DNA of 64,000 nt from Acanthochlamys bracteata (taxonomy: Eukaryota; Streptophyta; Magnoliopsida; Pandanales; Velloziaceae): assembly GCA_019914995.1 (NCBI GenBank), contig CM034131.1, positions 9,084,501-9,148,500 of the forward strand. Direction: 5' to 3'. The position numbers were made by a program, and so were the translations under genes. Every line of letters starts with the position of its first letter. The stretch's first letter is position 1. The notes beneath the pieces were generated by a model that was not told the origin of the DNA, made no database searches, and saw only the letters and a program-made list of their open reading frames with translations. Positions 36,901 through 50,872 of the stretch are shown piece by piece.

Positions 36901-37089
36901 AGTATTTTAATAAGAAACTCCTATCACAGACAAAAATACTCCTTAAAGAGTAAGGTAAAAGAGAATTATAAAGCAGATGAAGTTCAGCTTCATCAAAGTT
37001 TGTAACTTAAAACTCGCTCAACTCAATTCCTCGTATATAACAAAATTCCACCTGATACTCATTTAAACTGGTGAAAACTAGCACCTTTG

Positions 37090-40000
37090 TCACTGTACAA
37101 ATCCATTAGCCTTAGCTCCCAATTTAGAAGTCCGCTTATTTTGTTCAAATTCATAAGCAAATGCAGCATCCAAAGCCTGCCACAAAAAAGTCATGAAATT
37201 AGTTTCAAGATTGACAAAGAAAAACAACTGTTGAGTGAAGAAATGAAAGGATGCAGCCACACATCCCTGCCAACCAAAAATATCTGAACTCATGCTTAGT
37301 ACCACTAGTCATAAGCATAACAATGCTTTATATACTACTGAAATTACACTAAATTCTAGAAAATGAATTTCAACAAACTCGCGCTTACACTATGTATCCC
37401 TAGAAACAATCAAAGTATAGAAGTGCGGAACCACCTGAAGCATGGGCTGTACAAGGAGAGAAACCTGATGCCTGTAATCTGATTGCATGGATTCCTTCAT
37501 CTCCTTAAAGAGAATAAAAAATAATAGGTGTCAGATTTACCTTGAAAATAACAAAACTGTGAAAAGTAACATTCATAATATGTAAATGATAAGCAAGTTG
37601 AAGAGCCTCAAGGAAACAAAATGCATAAAATCTACACATATGTTTAGATAATAAATGATAGCTCGCAAAGAAATGCATCCAGAAAACTACGAAAACCAGT
37701 GATAAAAAAGCATGCCACATCAAAAAACCTACATAAACAAACATGTTAAGAAGATGCATCCCACGAATCAAATTTGGAAGTTGCATAGCATGTCTACACC
37801 ACGGGGTGTAAACAACAAACAGATACGAAGAGCACAAAGTGTACTACTATCACTGACATCCAGCGGTCATTTGTCAACAAAACATGCCAATTCAAGAAAC
37901 TGGAATATTTTAGTAAAAGCTAAAGGTTGCAGATGAGATTGTTTCATAGTACTAACGGATACCTGTAGCTGGTTATAGATCTGCGTCATAGCATCCTTCA
38001 ATTTTGAAACCTAAAGAAGTTTTGCAAAGAATGGCATATTAAAAAGAAAAAAACAATTGACATTTAACAAAAGACAGAGGTAAAAATAACAAATACAGTT
38101 TGCTCCACATTAAGCATACAGAGGTATATAAGAGTATGTGGCCACATATGAATACAAAATGTGGAAAATCTGTCATTCTAGCTCAAAATTTATTTCATAA
38201 TAAACATCATTTGCCCTTATAATGCACCTTTGTTGCAGGGTTGACGGTGCTTCACATAAATGTTACTTGCTACAATATGATCTCTTACAAGCTGGGTTGA
38301 CGGTGCTACTGGGCAAGCAGATCTCAAGAATCATTACATGGAAAAATATGTCTAGACTAATTGATTATAGATGTAACAAGTTTACCCTATAAATAGGTAT
38401 GAGTATCCACACCTAGAATATTTTGCTTTTTATGGTGACAGGTTGACAAGGAATGTTATGAGAATTACACATTAGCAAGAGCACGCGCAGCTAAAACACA
38501 AGACACAAAGTGAATAGTAAATGGTTTCAGCAGACTCAAGGATTTAAGATGCAACGCAAATAGTAGTATGTTAGTATACATGGGATCATAGATTACAAAT
38601 AAGTGAGAAGAAGGTCATTTCTAATATGAAAATGCCTAGGGACTTAGAAATATTAAGCAAACGGCTTACATTCCTTACTGAATGATTATATATGCAAGTT
38701 GTGGCAGGAAGGAAACATGGTGATATTGCTAACTAATTTTGTCCTCACAATGCGCTTCTGATCACTTCCTGATAAGACAGTTAGATCCCACCTTCCCATA
38801 CAGGTACCACCATATAAAATTTCTCCTACTGCCAAAAATGGATGATTCACTGAACACACTCTGAAACAAAGGTGCTGCAGTACAAATAATGCCTATATAC
38901 ACTCTAAACTTTAATGAGGAACTGATCCCACTTCGTTAAGATCGACAATGAAGATCAGTGAGATCCATAGTCAAACATTATTCCAACCTCTTAAGGAAAA
39001 CCAAAACCAGGTCTCATCTACTGACCAAGTTGTGCATAGACCAAAAACATCAAATGAGTTAAAAACAAAGACTGCAACTATTAACATTAGCCAAGTGTAA
39101 CAATCACCAATTTGACACATTACATAACCATTACCTTGTTATAAAGGTAAGCAGTGGTGATAGGATATGAAGACCAGAAATGTCTTAAGAGCTCCTGAAT
39201 TGACGTCCAGTGCTGCAAAAATAATGTTTCAGAAATGTTTCACCTAGATGATAAAGCTTAACATTATATTATGCTGGGTGGATGTAAGTAACAAGCCAGG
39301 ACAGGAACTGTATCTTTACATATAAGCTGAATGTTAATTTGTAGAAAGCTTTCTTTGTCAAACACCATGTATACAAGTTTGAACTAGTAATATCACATAA
39401 TTTGGGTAAAACTAAAGGTAAGAAATACGATCAAATTCATATAATGAGTTGCTGGAAAAACAATCTCCGTGCCATCTGAATTTAACTTTTAGAAGAGACT
39501 TACGCGAAGAAGTTCTTCTTTTGTTCTGTTCGGCAGTCTATCAAGAATGTTCTCTTGAGAATACTTCCCAATGTTGTACTTGGTACTCGAGAGATACTGG
39601 TTTAGCCCATTAAGAACCTAGCTCAAACCAGTGAGGTAGTTAAGTTTCCTGCTCATAAAATAATAAAAGAAATGATGTGGAAAAAGCAATTCCAAACAAA
39701 TAAAACAACAAGATATCATATGCAAAACCACAATTGTCTCACCGCATCTTAATGAAGAAATGTATGTAGTTATGTATAATCATGGAACAGTGGTAGCAAC
39801 GATGACGATAGTATCAAGTAAGACAATAAGAAAAACAGAGATTGCCATGCACTTTTAGCCTCATTCTTCCACAGTATTGAAACTAAATATACAATTTGGT
39901 ATCTAACTCCACTATAGGCAACACGAATCCATGAAGATTCTAGAGTTCTTAGATCCAAACAAACTGCTTTCACATATTACCTTGAGTAATATACAAACTT

Positions 40001-43000
40001 TACCTCAAAATTTGCTCCTAGTTATTAGCCTTGTACCCCAAAGGATTAGTTCTTTATTATACTTTAGCAATAAGCTTAAACTGATTCCCAGAGAAACTTA
40101 GAAAGTCTCTTTGTCCAACTTCTCTTATAAAACTCGTCTTTGCTAGAGATAGTGGCGTATGATGGAAGTACAGAAGGCATTCAGTATGTCATAATGTCGG
40201 ACTGCCACAACAGTGTGATCACATGCTGCACCTTATGCACAGGAGATATGCATCATGTAAGATAGGAGCTTGCTATCGTAGACTGTTAAGTAGCTATAAC
40301 ATCATACCACAATTAAATAGTAGAAAAGTCAAATTATAGAGGTAATCTTATAGGAACGTATTGTTTACAAATGAATTAATTAGAAGCAAATTACTCCCAA
40401 GTCAGAAAGAAATTAACCTTAAGAGCTACTTCTGGTTGAACAATGGGGCAACTTAACCCTTTGGCAACTATTTCAGATAGTTCCCCAATCAATAAATTGT
40501 ATGCATCTTCAGTTCTCAAGCTGCAATCCAACGAATTTAGTCCAGCACTTGCTTCTCCTAATGCCCTCAATGCATTAGCTTGTTGAGAATCAAAATAGTC
40601 GCGTGGATCCTGTTGAAAACAACGTGCATGATTCACATATCTAAGCATGATTCATGACCAGTATGGAGCTTAATTAGCAGCAAATCTAGGCAATACTTTT
40701 ATGTAAAGTGGTGCCAATGGAACACTACGAGGAGCTTGAAGATCATCAATCTCAGTCATACGAGTAACTCTTTGCAGACGTTCTGAATTCGCATTCTCTT
40801 CTGAGGGTTCAGCAGACAACTCAGCTGCACCAAGTTCATAGCATCCATTACATTAGAAGGAAATTTGAAGCTTATAACAAAGGACACATATATATAAAGG
40901 AATATGCAAGAAATCATCTCTGCTACCCTGCTTAGACCGCTCGAGTGCTTCAGCTACTGTTCTTGTATTCCCCAACTCCACATCTGCTTTCATTTCACCA
41001 AAAGATTACATGGAAAGAACAGAGGATGGGTGGATCGGAGACTAACATAAGGGAAACAAAATAAGCAGACTAACATTGCCGTACCTAATGACCTCCCTTC
41101 AAGAACAACAGCAGCATGCCTATTAATATCCTGGGATAGAGTCCTCGATAATCCATCCTCGTAATCAATCGTCTCCTTGCTACCATGAAGAATCCCATGA
41201 TCCTGCAAGTTAGATCACACACGAGATATGAAACAATAAGCAAAGGCATCATAAAAAGGAATCATAAGCACTGAAAACTGATAGTGTTTATACAGGAAGG
41301 TGTATGTAGTCGTCTCCTAGATCAGCTTCCATGTCCAGTGTAGGATCTACTTTCCTAATCTGCAAATCAAGAGAAGGTTAAAAGAGGAAACCCACAGAAT
41401 TACAAAAGTATAGAACCAGAATGGTCACAGCACTCAAAAAGCTATTATCTTGTGCATATGTGAATGTGCATGTACTTTGTATAGTCAGATGCCTTGCTTA
41501 ATAAGCACCTTGCGACGAGCTTCGCTGGCCAGTATGTCATCACGTTTTAAAAATATAGCTAGTTCCTCATCCTCAGCAGCCTCTGCTGCAGCAGCCACCG
41601 AATTTTTGGTTTTAAGAAGGTATTCTGCTCTACAGTACTTTGTCCAGAAATCCTTTTCACTCATCTGCATGTCAAACAGGTTTCATAAACAAGAACGTTG
41701 AAGATAGACAAAAGATGCTCAGAGGGGTAAAATCAGCTAATAAGAACAAGAGCCTATTATAATCGTATTTATATAGTTGTAATCTGACCTTGCCTGGGAC
41801 ATTATTAAGAAATGCTCGATGGACCGCAGGCTTTTCAGCAAAAATCTGCAAACAGAATAAAATTACTGCTAGAAAACTGGCCTCATAGCTATAGTTTACA
41901 GAATTAAAAAACAAAAGCATAAGGCCTAAATCCTTGAGAACTGCTGTGTAACATGATTCTTTTGGCCCTAAACCGCTTCAGGGTTGGCGTGTTAATAAAT
42001 AATTGACTTACATAGTTTGCAAGAAATAACACTTCCTAAATTAATAATTCTTCATCCAACCATGTATGAACACATCAATCCTATGTATATCAGGTTAAAC
42101 CAGCCCTAATGAATAGCCCTCTGCTCAAATCCTTCTTAACTCATTGGTCTTAACTAACAGCCAGTTAGCTAATAAAAGAAAACACAACATTGGGATAGTT
42201 TTATATAAATTTTACACCTTCTAGTCAGTCAATCAAGAACAACAGACAGAAGCGTGAGATGTGACATCCAGGTTCTAGCTCATATAAATTACATGTCATG
42301 ATAAAGCAGTCCCCAAGTTTTATAAGAACCAGTTAAGAAAAGAATATAGCGTACAGAGCAGAAAATGCTGAAAACTGGGCACAGCATCAACGTATATAGC
42401 TATTGATGAGGAAGTTTGGATCAATAACAAATCCGTTGCGCGCTTTACTCTCATATACTAACTAAAGAGAGTACATAATATAAATAATCCATAAGTTACA
42501 AAGTTAATAGCAGTAGAATCTCATACCTGGTGAATAGTCTCAGCAGACAAGTTGAATGTGACTTTATTTGTCTGAACAAAACAATGAAAAGGAACTGCTA
42601 AACATTTTGAATCTAGAACTTTAAGAAGAATTAATAAAGCTGTGGCAACATTTATTCTTGAAGTATATATGAGTTATATGGAGGAGAATGACAATGAAAA
42701 AATCATATGCATAAATGGATGTCTGATATACCCGACCATCAGCTGTCGGCCTGACATCTGCAAGCATAGTACTTTTAAAACCAGTCCGTTGTCGTTCTCT
42801 CTGAGCATCATTGTCAAATAAATTCTGTGATATGAATATTTACACTCTTTCAATGGCCTCTTCAACACAGTCTGTAGCAGAAGAAAATTGCAAGGAACTA
42901 CTGACAGAATCTTTTATTTTCCTACTGACCTTCCTGGCAGCCCAAAATTCAGATTCTGTCAAAATACCACCAATGACAAGTTCATGATGCAATCTCTGTA

Positions 43001-46000
43001 ATTCTCTGAAAGAAAAATGATTCTTTTCAGCAAGATTTGTTCAGTGCTTATCTGAAAGGAAATGTGCTACGCAGAAGTCTTGGTTATCAGTAGCTTCAAA
43101 TATTCTTGTTTTCATCACTTCCACCTCCCCTCAACCCCCCGCCAAAAGCAGCATATAAGAAACCAACAACAGGTGATGGTTATGTTTATCATTTTTTGTA
43201 TTTGTTTAGTAATAAAGAGTAGTTGACCAGAATGATATTTTCATGCCTGATAAAAAATAAGAAAATATAAAAATCAAAACCTTCAGAGAATATCAGGTGG
43301 TATAAGTGAAAGGAAATGAACCGTTAAGAAACATAAAAACACTACCGCTTAAAAATATTTCCATTTTAAAGCTACCTGTTTCCTTTTATAGAATATGGTA
43401 CCAAGTTTAGCAATATGCCTCCTTAGGACTATAACAGAGATGTAACTTGTACTGAGTAGCTAGAAAAGAGAACTTTTGTGGTGATCCTGAGACAGCCATG
43501 CTGCTAATGAAAAACATGGCAACAAATTTAAACATATTAGACATGTAGGTTACATAGGCCGCATTAAGAATTTAATATTGGAATCTCAGAAACCTTGAAA
43601 GGACGAGCTTAATGTAATTTTCAATTCTCTTACGCAAAAGGACACTAGGAACTTGGATGAACTTTTAGCTTTATCATCCAAAAGTTAGAGGCTATTGCAG
43701 AATCTCTTAGAGAATGCAGAGCACCAATCCACGTACAGGAGACAAAAAAGAAGTTTCAGGACCAAACAAAGAATCCCAAACAATAAACTAAAACAGAAGA
43801 TCAGAATCAACCATGCGAGCCTAAAAACTCTGGATTGATAAAAGAAAATAACACAAGCTTAAAGATTACAGCCAATTCGTATTAAAAGAAGTGGATAGTG
43901 AATACAACAGAGAATCAAGTATAACAGAAAACAAATAGAAGTATAGACTAATTAAAAGATTTTTCATAGACCAAGCAAGTAATTTATGCTACATCCTTAT
44001 GAACATAGAGATACAGAGGAACAAAACTTTTCTAGGAGAGATAGGAATATTTAGTACCGATCATCGTATAACAATTTCATTCGCCTTTCCATCTCTTGGG
44101 TACTAATTTGCTCAAGACCAATGGCAGTGGGTTTGTCATGGAGAGATGGATCCTTTCCACCAGAAGAATGATTGACAGCAGTGGGTTTCTCAACTATAGA
44201 TGGATTCTTTCCAATGGAAGAACTCAACTCCTGGTTTTTGAGTACTTTTCCTGCCCAGTAAGATAACACTAAATTTAAGAAAAAATTGATGAAAGAATAC
44301 CCACACAATATACTAAAAGGACCAAGAAACATAATCTACTAATTGACAATGTTCCCCCTCGAAATTACAACAAAATACTACCTAAAATACTGATAACAAT
44401 CACACTCTCAACTTGAAGTCAGATAACCCTAAATGGCAGCATAAATAAACTAAATGCAAGCTAGCAGAACAACAGAAAGCAATGCTAAATCAAAGAAGAT
44501 TTCCTGTATGATGGAAGTTCCACTGTTAAATAGTTCCTTTTATGCATGATACTCAACTCTGCTAATTAATAGACAAACCTTAAGATACAGACATATATGA
44601 AGCCTTTTTACAACATAAAGCTAAAAAACTAGATCAAGAAGCTTCATCAAAAGTCAAATTTTACCAACAAAATCTCGACAGACATTCCGATCAGCAAAAT
44701 TGCTGAACTCAAATATATAAGCTGATCCCTGAAAAAGGAAAATCATAACCAACAAATTTCACATTGTCAATCAGAAACGATAAAAATATTTAAAGGTGAG
44801 TAAATATAGTTAGCAAGTCTTTGTGATTATTGACTAGCAGACTGAACATGGCACTTATCACTGCAGTACCTACCTTATCAAGGTCATACTTGAGACTAAG
44901 TAGCGCTTGCTTGGAGCCATCTTTGGTGAACATATGCCCTAAAATCAGAAAAAAAGAAAATTTAAAAAGATGATCAAGAATTTGTACTCCAATTTGAAAA
45001 GTTCTGTAAAACTCTAAACTAACAAAACCACGCTTCATTCCCTGACAACTGCTCTTCAAGCTGACAAATCACCTGTTGAGGAACCAATCACCTCAAGATA
45101 TGTTCGAGATCTTAGTGATTACAACACTTTTAAGGCAACATAATACCAAAATGTCCACAAAATCAACTTGAACTGAATCAGATTAAAACCTTTCCTAGAA
45201 TAGGAAGTGGGATGGACTGGATATTGGGTTAGTAAAGAACAGATCTGGTGAGGAAGAGATTATGGTGAGGAAGAATGTCAAAAAAGCTAAAAGCTTCATG
45301 ACCATAAAGAAAATCTCAAACGATGGAGGGGTATAGACTGAATAAAGTGGTATATCAAGGTTCAGATGGCCTACTTACTATCAAAGATGTATGGGAAGGA
45401 TTTGTCACGAATCAGGATTGAGGAAAATGTCTTAAACATACATGTAGAGAAGAATAGTCTACTAATTTACGGGTGATACAACTAATCAAAGAACAAAAGT
45501 GAAAAGACTGGTAGGCAATGAGCGCAATAGAACTAGCACTTAATTCATCTGACAACTGAGAAATGTAGGGTTTGTATATCCATAAAATCATTCTTTTAGC
45601 TAGCTGTTGGCTATTTCTTCAGCGGAAGCAAGCACTCATTCTAAATAGGATGATTATCTGATCAACTTCTGAAGTATAATCCAGGCCAACACTTGACTAA
45701 AAAAGTACTTCGAGCATCAAATATTTAAGTATACTGCCATATTGCCTAAAAATGTAAAGCATGAAGCATTCCGACTTGTAATGGAATCTTAAAAGACCAA
45801 TATAAATTATTAAAACAACTAACGTGCGTTAGTTCGCAAATGAACCATCACAGATTCCAGCAACATATAAGATCTAATACAATAACACCTAGCATGGTGA
45901 GCAATTAATTAATGAAACTAACTCATAACTGACAATTTTGAAGCATTTCTTGTCAAAAGCAACTGCATAAAATACTCGGTGTCATTTTTTCATTGAAATG

Positions 46001-46881
46001 TTCTGTATGTTTCTATTAATAATATCAAAATACCATGGTTCCAATCACAGAGAGAGAGAGAGAGTACCTTTGATGAGGCTAAACTCAACATTGAGCTTCA
46101 AAGGTGAATTAGAATCATATGAAGTGAAGGTAAACCTTCCATCTGTCTGTATTGGGAAAAAAGATTCAAACCACTCAGTCAGAAGCATTCCTCGATAATA
46201 ACAAGCATGCATCACTAGATATGCAATTCTACAATCATGAAGACATACGACAACAATCAGTTTACATAGAATGGGTGGAGCAATACAGACCACATCTTAT
46301 AATAAAATTCTGCTCCATCGAATGAATCCCAGGTTCTGTACCAACATGAACACAATACTACAAGCGTCTCAAAATGCAGCAGCAAGTAATCTTAACTGTA
46401 CCTTAGCGTGAAGCTCCACTTCACAGCGCAAATCACCAATTATCTACAAATATATATAATACAAAAACAAGCAGCCAAAACTTGACATTATTTAGCACGA
46501 AGGTTCAATTCACAAAGCAAATCACTCAATACCTATAATTCCATTCAAAAACAAGTAGAAACTGTATTCTAGTGCTAGCTTTGCTTCTTCAAATAGATTA
46601 CCAATTTCTACCAACTAGCGCCAAAATCTACAGGCAACAATCTTAATAATTAAGTAAATTCAATTCAATATAGATCAAACCAGGAGACGTGAGAAATCAA
46701 TCCAATGCTTCCAATTTGATCGGGAGAGCAATGATTCTTAAACATAACCAATCGAATGAAAGCATCGTCGTTGTAGGGCGCGCGCGAGAGAGAGAGAGAG
46801 AATTACCAATCTGAGCACACCAGGAACTCCAGGTTCCTTCAATTTAGGCTTGTAGCTGCACGCCATGTTGATCGGCTCCAT
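37090..46881 (-). CDS. TFB1: TFIIH core subunit TFB1 (p62 homologue)
   Basis: Core TFIIH subunit for RNA polymerase II initiation and nucleotide-excision repair. Twenty exons, all GT-AG and in phase, 619 aa: 46807-46881, 46068-46146, 44874-44938, 44665-44728, 44058-44250, 42930-43005, 42732-42824, 42527-42571, 41789-41845, 41509-41664, 41294-41359, 41085-41202, 40927-40983, 40697-40824, 40418-40609, 39504-39617, 39135-39212, 37963-38010, 37435-37503, 37090-37176. The N-terminal PH-like domain (about 1-100) includes KEPGVPGVLRLTDGRFTF and YIFEFSNFADRNVCRDF. Two BSD domains follow: ELQRLHHELVIGGILTESEF, and HRAFLNNVPGKMSEKDFWTK. A conserved C-terminal half contains NRTKEELLRHWTSIQELLRH. A second ATG five codons in (46864-46866) is an equally possible start. 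It spans nearly 10 kb, the longest gene here, and looks intact. Confidence 0.95.
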
Positions 46882-48115
46882 TATTCAGCACGGCGGCGGA
46901 GGCGAAAGGTTTTCGTTCTGCTTCGATCTAGCGGCAAGATTGAATCAATCTACTTTGGTAGGGTTCTTCGGTTGAAAGGAAACAACAGAAAGGAGTAGAA
47001 GAAGACCAAGAACTAGAGAGGAATACAGTGCGACTCCCCGTCGACGGTATAAATACAGACGCGGTTATTTTTTATTATTTTATTTTTAATAGCAATTTCA
47101 AGTAACCGTGTGTTAGTGGTTAGCGGGTAAGACTTCAGCGGGTTTTAACCATTACCGAATTAGTAAATATCGCAATTTCGCCTCTCACTAAAGAGTTAAA
47201 CACCTTGATTAAACAGCTTCTACGAATCTCTCAAAACAATACCAAGAAAAGAACAGGAAAAAGAAAAACCTCTGTTATCAGAATTTTGCAGCTTCTAGTG
47301 AAAGTTGATCAGAATATAAAGCTGAACACTTCTCTAGTGTTACTATCTGCCGCCTGATATTTGTTACTTCTGAGTTTGACATGAATAATAAATGGTCTCA
47401 CTACAAGCGTCCTCTATCGAGTCCTCCGCATAACCATAGATCATTGCATAGCACGCGACAATATCCTTCCCGGCATTTGCTCAAATGTATTTCCAGCCTC
47501 AATGAGTCTTGCATACCTCAAATAGCCATTAAGCATTGTCACCAATGAAACTACAGATCATGGAATTCCATGTCACAGTGTTTCTGGTCGGCATTGTGGC
47601 GAATAGCTTGACAGCTTCTTCAATCCTGCCAGTTCTTTACAGTTGAGTGAGCTTCACATTTTGCTCAAAGGTCAGCTGTCTCCTTTCTTGCCAATAGATT
47701 TGCGTTTGGAAATCATCTGAACCAACTTTGCAAGATTTCCTAAGAAAATTCTAGTTCAGCTGTAGCAAGTATCTCGAACACTACTAAGAAATGGTTTGCC
47801 TGGGCAGGATACCAAGATTGAAAGGTCTTTCTCTTCACAATAAAACTGAAACATGCTAAGACTACTACCCCTTCTATCTATTCACCATTCAAGGCCTATA
47901 CCATATTCATCGTTCTAACCAATCTATTCTGGGAACAATGTGAAGTCCGCAACATCACGCAAAGAAACAAAACCTGAAATTTCGACTCACATCCAAACAA
48001 AGGCTTCTTATAACAATAATATCGGTCGATTCACAGCATCGGAGTTTATAGGAAAGAAAGCGAATACAGCACCTATAACCTATTTTACTTCTACAGATTC
48101 GTGCGATTAAAACTA
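46882..48115. other. TFB1 promoter region and 3' region of the epimerase gene
   Basis: Above 46881 lies the TFB1 leader; (GA)n runs inside its introns are at about 46,049-46,064 and 46,788-46,800. TATTTATA on the minus strand at 47,048-47,055 is a possible TATA box about 170 bp upstream of the start codon. From about 47,300 to 48,115 the DNA is likely 3' untranslated or intergenic sequence of the next minus-strand gene. No further gene is seen. Confidence 0.4.
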
Positions 48116-50872
48116 TCAGAAAGATGTGACCGATGGTGACTCGTACTGATTCCTATGCAACTGCTGCCACTTCCAAGCTGTTTGCAGACTCTCCAGAAGG
48201 TCAGTGTGCTTGGCTGTCCAGTTGAAATCACGCTTGATCTTGGATGGATCACTGTAGACTTCAGCATAATCTCCTGGACAGCGACTAAGGTAATCAATAT
48301 GGAGGTCTACCCCGGTTGCCTTCTTGCATGCTTCCACAAATTCCTTCACTGATATACCTGATGATGGTAAACATATAAACGTATATATTGTTCAAAACAG
48401 CTCTAGCAATAAATAACAATCTTCAATGGGAAATCCCACAAGAGAATGTAATGCATTTCAGGAACCAAGTAATAATAAATAGCTAAATCTCTGAAATATG
48501 GTTCTTTCATGTAATTGTTCTAAAGACTAGAACCTGCAGTAATGCTGCATTACCTGACGATATTGACCTTGTACAAACTATATTTCCAGAATGGTAAGAT
48601 CACTACTCCACTAAAGATACAGAGAACTTCCACTGATGTAATAATAGTTATACAAAGTAGCACTTTTAATCTTCTTGCTGAACTTGACTAAGATAAATGA
48701 CCTTGGGTGAGATAAATCACCATCATAACTCCATGCACAAGTTACTAAGGATAGAAAATATTAGTAGCAGAAGATAGAAGGACAGGAAGATCATATAAAT
48801 CACTGACTTACCTCTCCCCGTGCCGACATTATAGATGCCAACCTTGTTAGGCCTAGCTTTTTCAAGAGCTTTTACATGAGCATCAACAAGATCAGTAACA
48901 TCAACGTAGTCCCTTATACAAGTTCCATCAGCAGTTTCATAATCTGTTCCCCTAACCTACAAAGGCATTTAATGAATCATATGAGAGTTCGACCAAGTTC
49001 CATGCTGCATTACTTTTAAGACTAAGCACATGAGCAGGTATCACTTTTAGTGACCAAGAATATTTAGCAAACTGATGACTCGCTCATGTACACCTTAGAA
49101 TGCAAGCATGTATCAACAATAGCATAGACTTCTGCTTAAGGAAATAGCTGAGAGAACCTTTAGCCCTGGAATGATTCCTAAGGCTGCATCAAAGCAAGCG
49201 CCAGATATACGCCCGTGTTCCCGCAGTTCAGGTCGTGGAGCCTCGCCTAGGACTCCATCAGGATCAGATCCAATGACATTGAAGTACCTAGAAGTTGCAG
49301 ATAGTGTTTCTCATTGTACAAAAACGTTGTAAATCCAGTTAGTATCAAAATCTATACTTTGGGTTACCGCAAAATCATAACGGCCATAATTGACTTCTTT
49401 GAGAAGTCTAGGATTATTTCCTCAGCCATTTTCTTTGCTTTCCCATATGGGTTTATGGGTTCCTGCTTGCATGCTCCAAAGATATTATATAAGTCGGCAG
49501 AGGTGATAGAACGAGAAGCTCATCATATGAAATAAAGCAGTCATGAACCACAGCTAAACTGTCATAACCTATGTACTTATTACTTGAAAGAATGAAGCAA
49601 AAGCAGACAGTCTGACTGACCTGAGGAGTATCTTCAGTAATTGGCATCTTTTCTGTCTGCCCATAGGTTGCACATGTACTAGAATAAATCAGAGTCCTAA
49701 CACGATGTACTGCCATTGCCTCAAGCAGTATTAAGGTATTGAAAGTTATGTTATGATAATGCCTAATGCATCATAAAGAAACCAAATCAGACATTTAGAT
49801 TTAAGACAGTGGAAGCATTGCGCAGGTCTCCTCAAATTAATGAACAGAGGCTAAACTGATAGATATTCAATCAACTAAAGTGAAAGCAATAGGATGTCAA
49901 AAGCATAAAGACGTGAACAGTGGAACTAAAATGCAGAACACAAGAAATGAGTCCTCACAGGTAAAGCACCAAAAGACCGTCTTCGAGCTTAGAACAAACC
50001 TCAACGCCTTACAATTTGGCATTCCATATGACAATCTACAAGTTTTTAGGTAGCGATAAGCACCTGAGAGGTTCACGCATACTTTCACCGACATAAGCAA
50101 CTGCTGCAAAGTGCATAACGGCATCAAATGCATTATCAACAAATAGTTGGTTAACCTACGTAAATGTGCTAAGGATGAAATTTAATCAATCTCTGATGGT
50201 GTCCAGCCTTATTGTCAACAAATATTAATAATAAGGATACAGCCTTTGCATCTCCTAGATCAGCCAGAAGAAACTGTAGCCTCCCAGATTGTGGAAATTT
50301 CTCCTGAAGCACCTTAATGGCCCCAATGTTTCCCCTAGAAAGATTGTCCTGTAAAAGTTCAAGCACAAGTTTCTGCCAAAGGTTACCAAATTAACAATAG
50401 TATAATACATGACAGGTATGTCCTTTAGCAGTAGATTACTACGATGGTCACTCGATATGAGTCCTTCAGGAGCCGAAGTGCAGCATGTCATCCTATATAC
50501 CCTGCTCCACCTGTTACTAAGATATGCTTTGCTCCACGTTCATGGCAAGAGAACTATAGCAATCAAAAGCAGAACTAGTTATTAGGTAAAAAAAGGTAAA
50601 ACGATTATTAAGTAAGTTAAACTGCAGCGTAAGAGATTGGTGTTCGTTGCATGAGCTACTACATGTACAGAGATCAAAACGATCCTACAGCTGGAAAACC
50701 CAACTGATGCGAAACAAAAGTTTTCTTTTTTCACTTTCTCTGATCTGACAGTAAAGCAGCTTACCACACTATTGCGACTGGAAACTGCAGAATGCTTCAA
50801 CATACATACGCAGATCGCCATGAGTATAGCAGCACTAACAATTTTACTCAAAATATGAGGCTTCTGCTTCAT
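48116..50872 (-). CDS. UXE: UDP-arabinose (UDP-xylose) 4-epimerase with one in-frame stop
   Basis: Golgi enzyme interconverting UDP-xylose and UDP-arabinose for cell-wall polymers (MUR4 family). Nine exons: 50765-50872, 50440-50553, 50241-50348, 50064-50155, 49621-49762, 49368-49462, 49158-49287, 48812-48956, 48116-48357. All phases agree over 391 codons. A type II membrane anchor lies at residues 9-27 ([19 protein letters not shown]). The NAD-binding fold has [12 protein letters not shown], then [15 protein letters not shown]. The active site has SSTCATYG and [17 protein letters not shown] and [11 protein letters not shown] follow. Codon 58 (50488-50490) is TGA where the family has Ser, right after GGAGYIG. 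Every other codon and splice site looks functional, so this is a sequencing error, a very recent null allele, or an early pseudogene. The short N-terminus starts at ATG 50870-50872; the leader appears to contain an intron. Confidence 0.9.

Larger units (their letters stand above)
34223..37089. other. Intergenic region between two convergent genes, with repeats
   Basis: The WDR26-like gene (+) and TFB1 (-) converge here. It contains 3' regions, an LTR-like fragment (about 34,828-36,248), a (TA)n run at 36,303-36,323 and an AT-rich repeat copy at about 36,650-36,900. No gene is seen. Confidence 0.5.

Noticed and set aside
46401-46450. Open minus-strand stretch with splice-like borders reading IIGDLRCEVELHAK inside the first TFB1 intron
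   Set aside because: Joining exon 1 directly to 46,146 gives GVLRLTDGRFTF, which matches TFB1/p62 without a gap; the stretch would insert residues absent from the family. It may be a cryptic exon at most.
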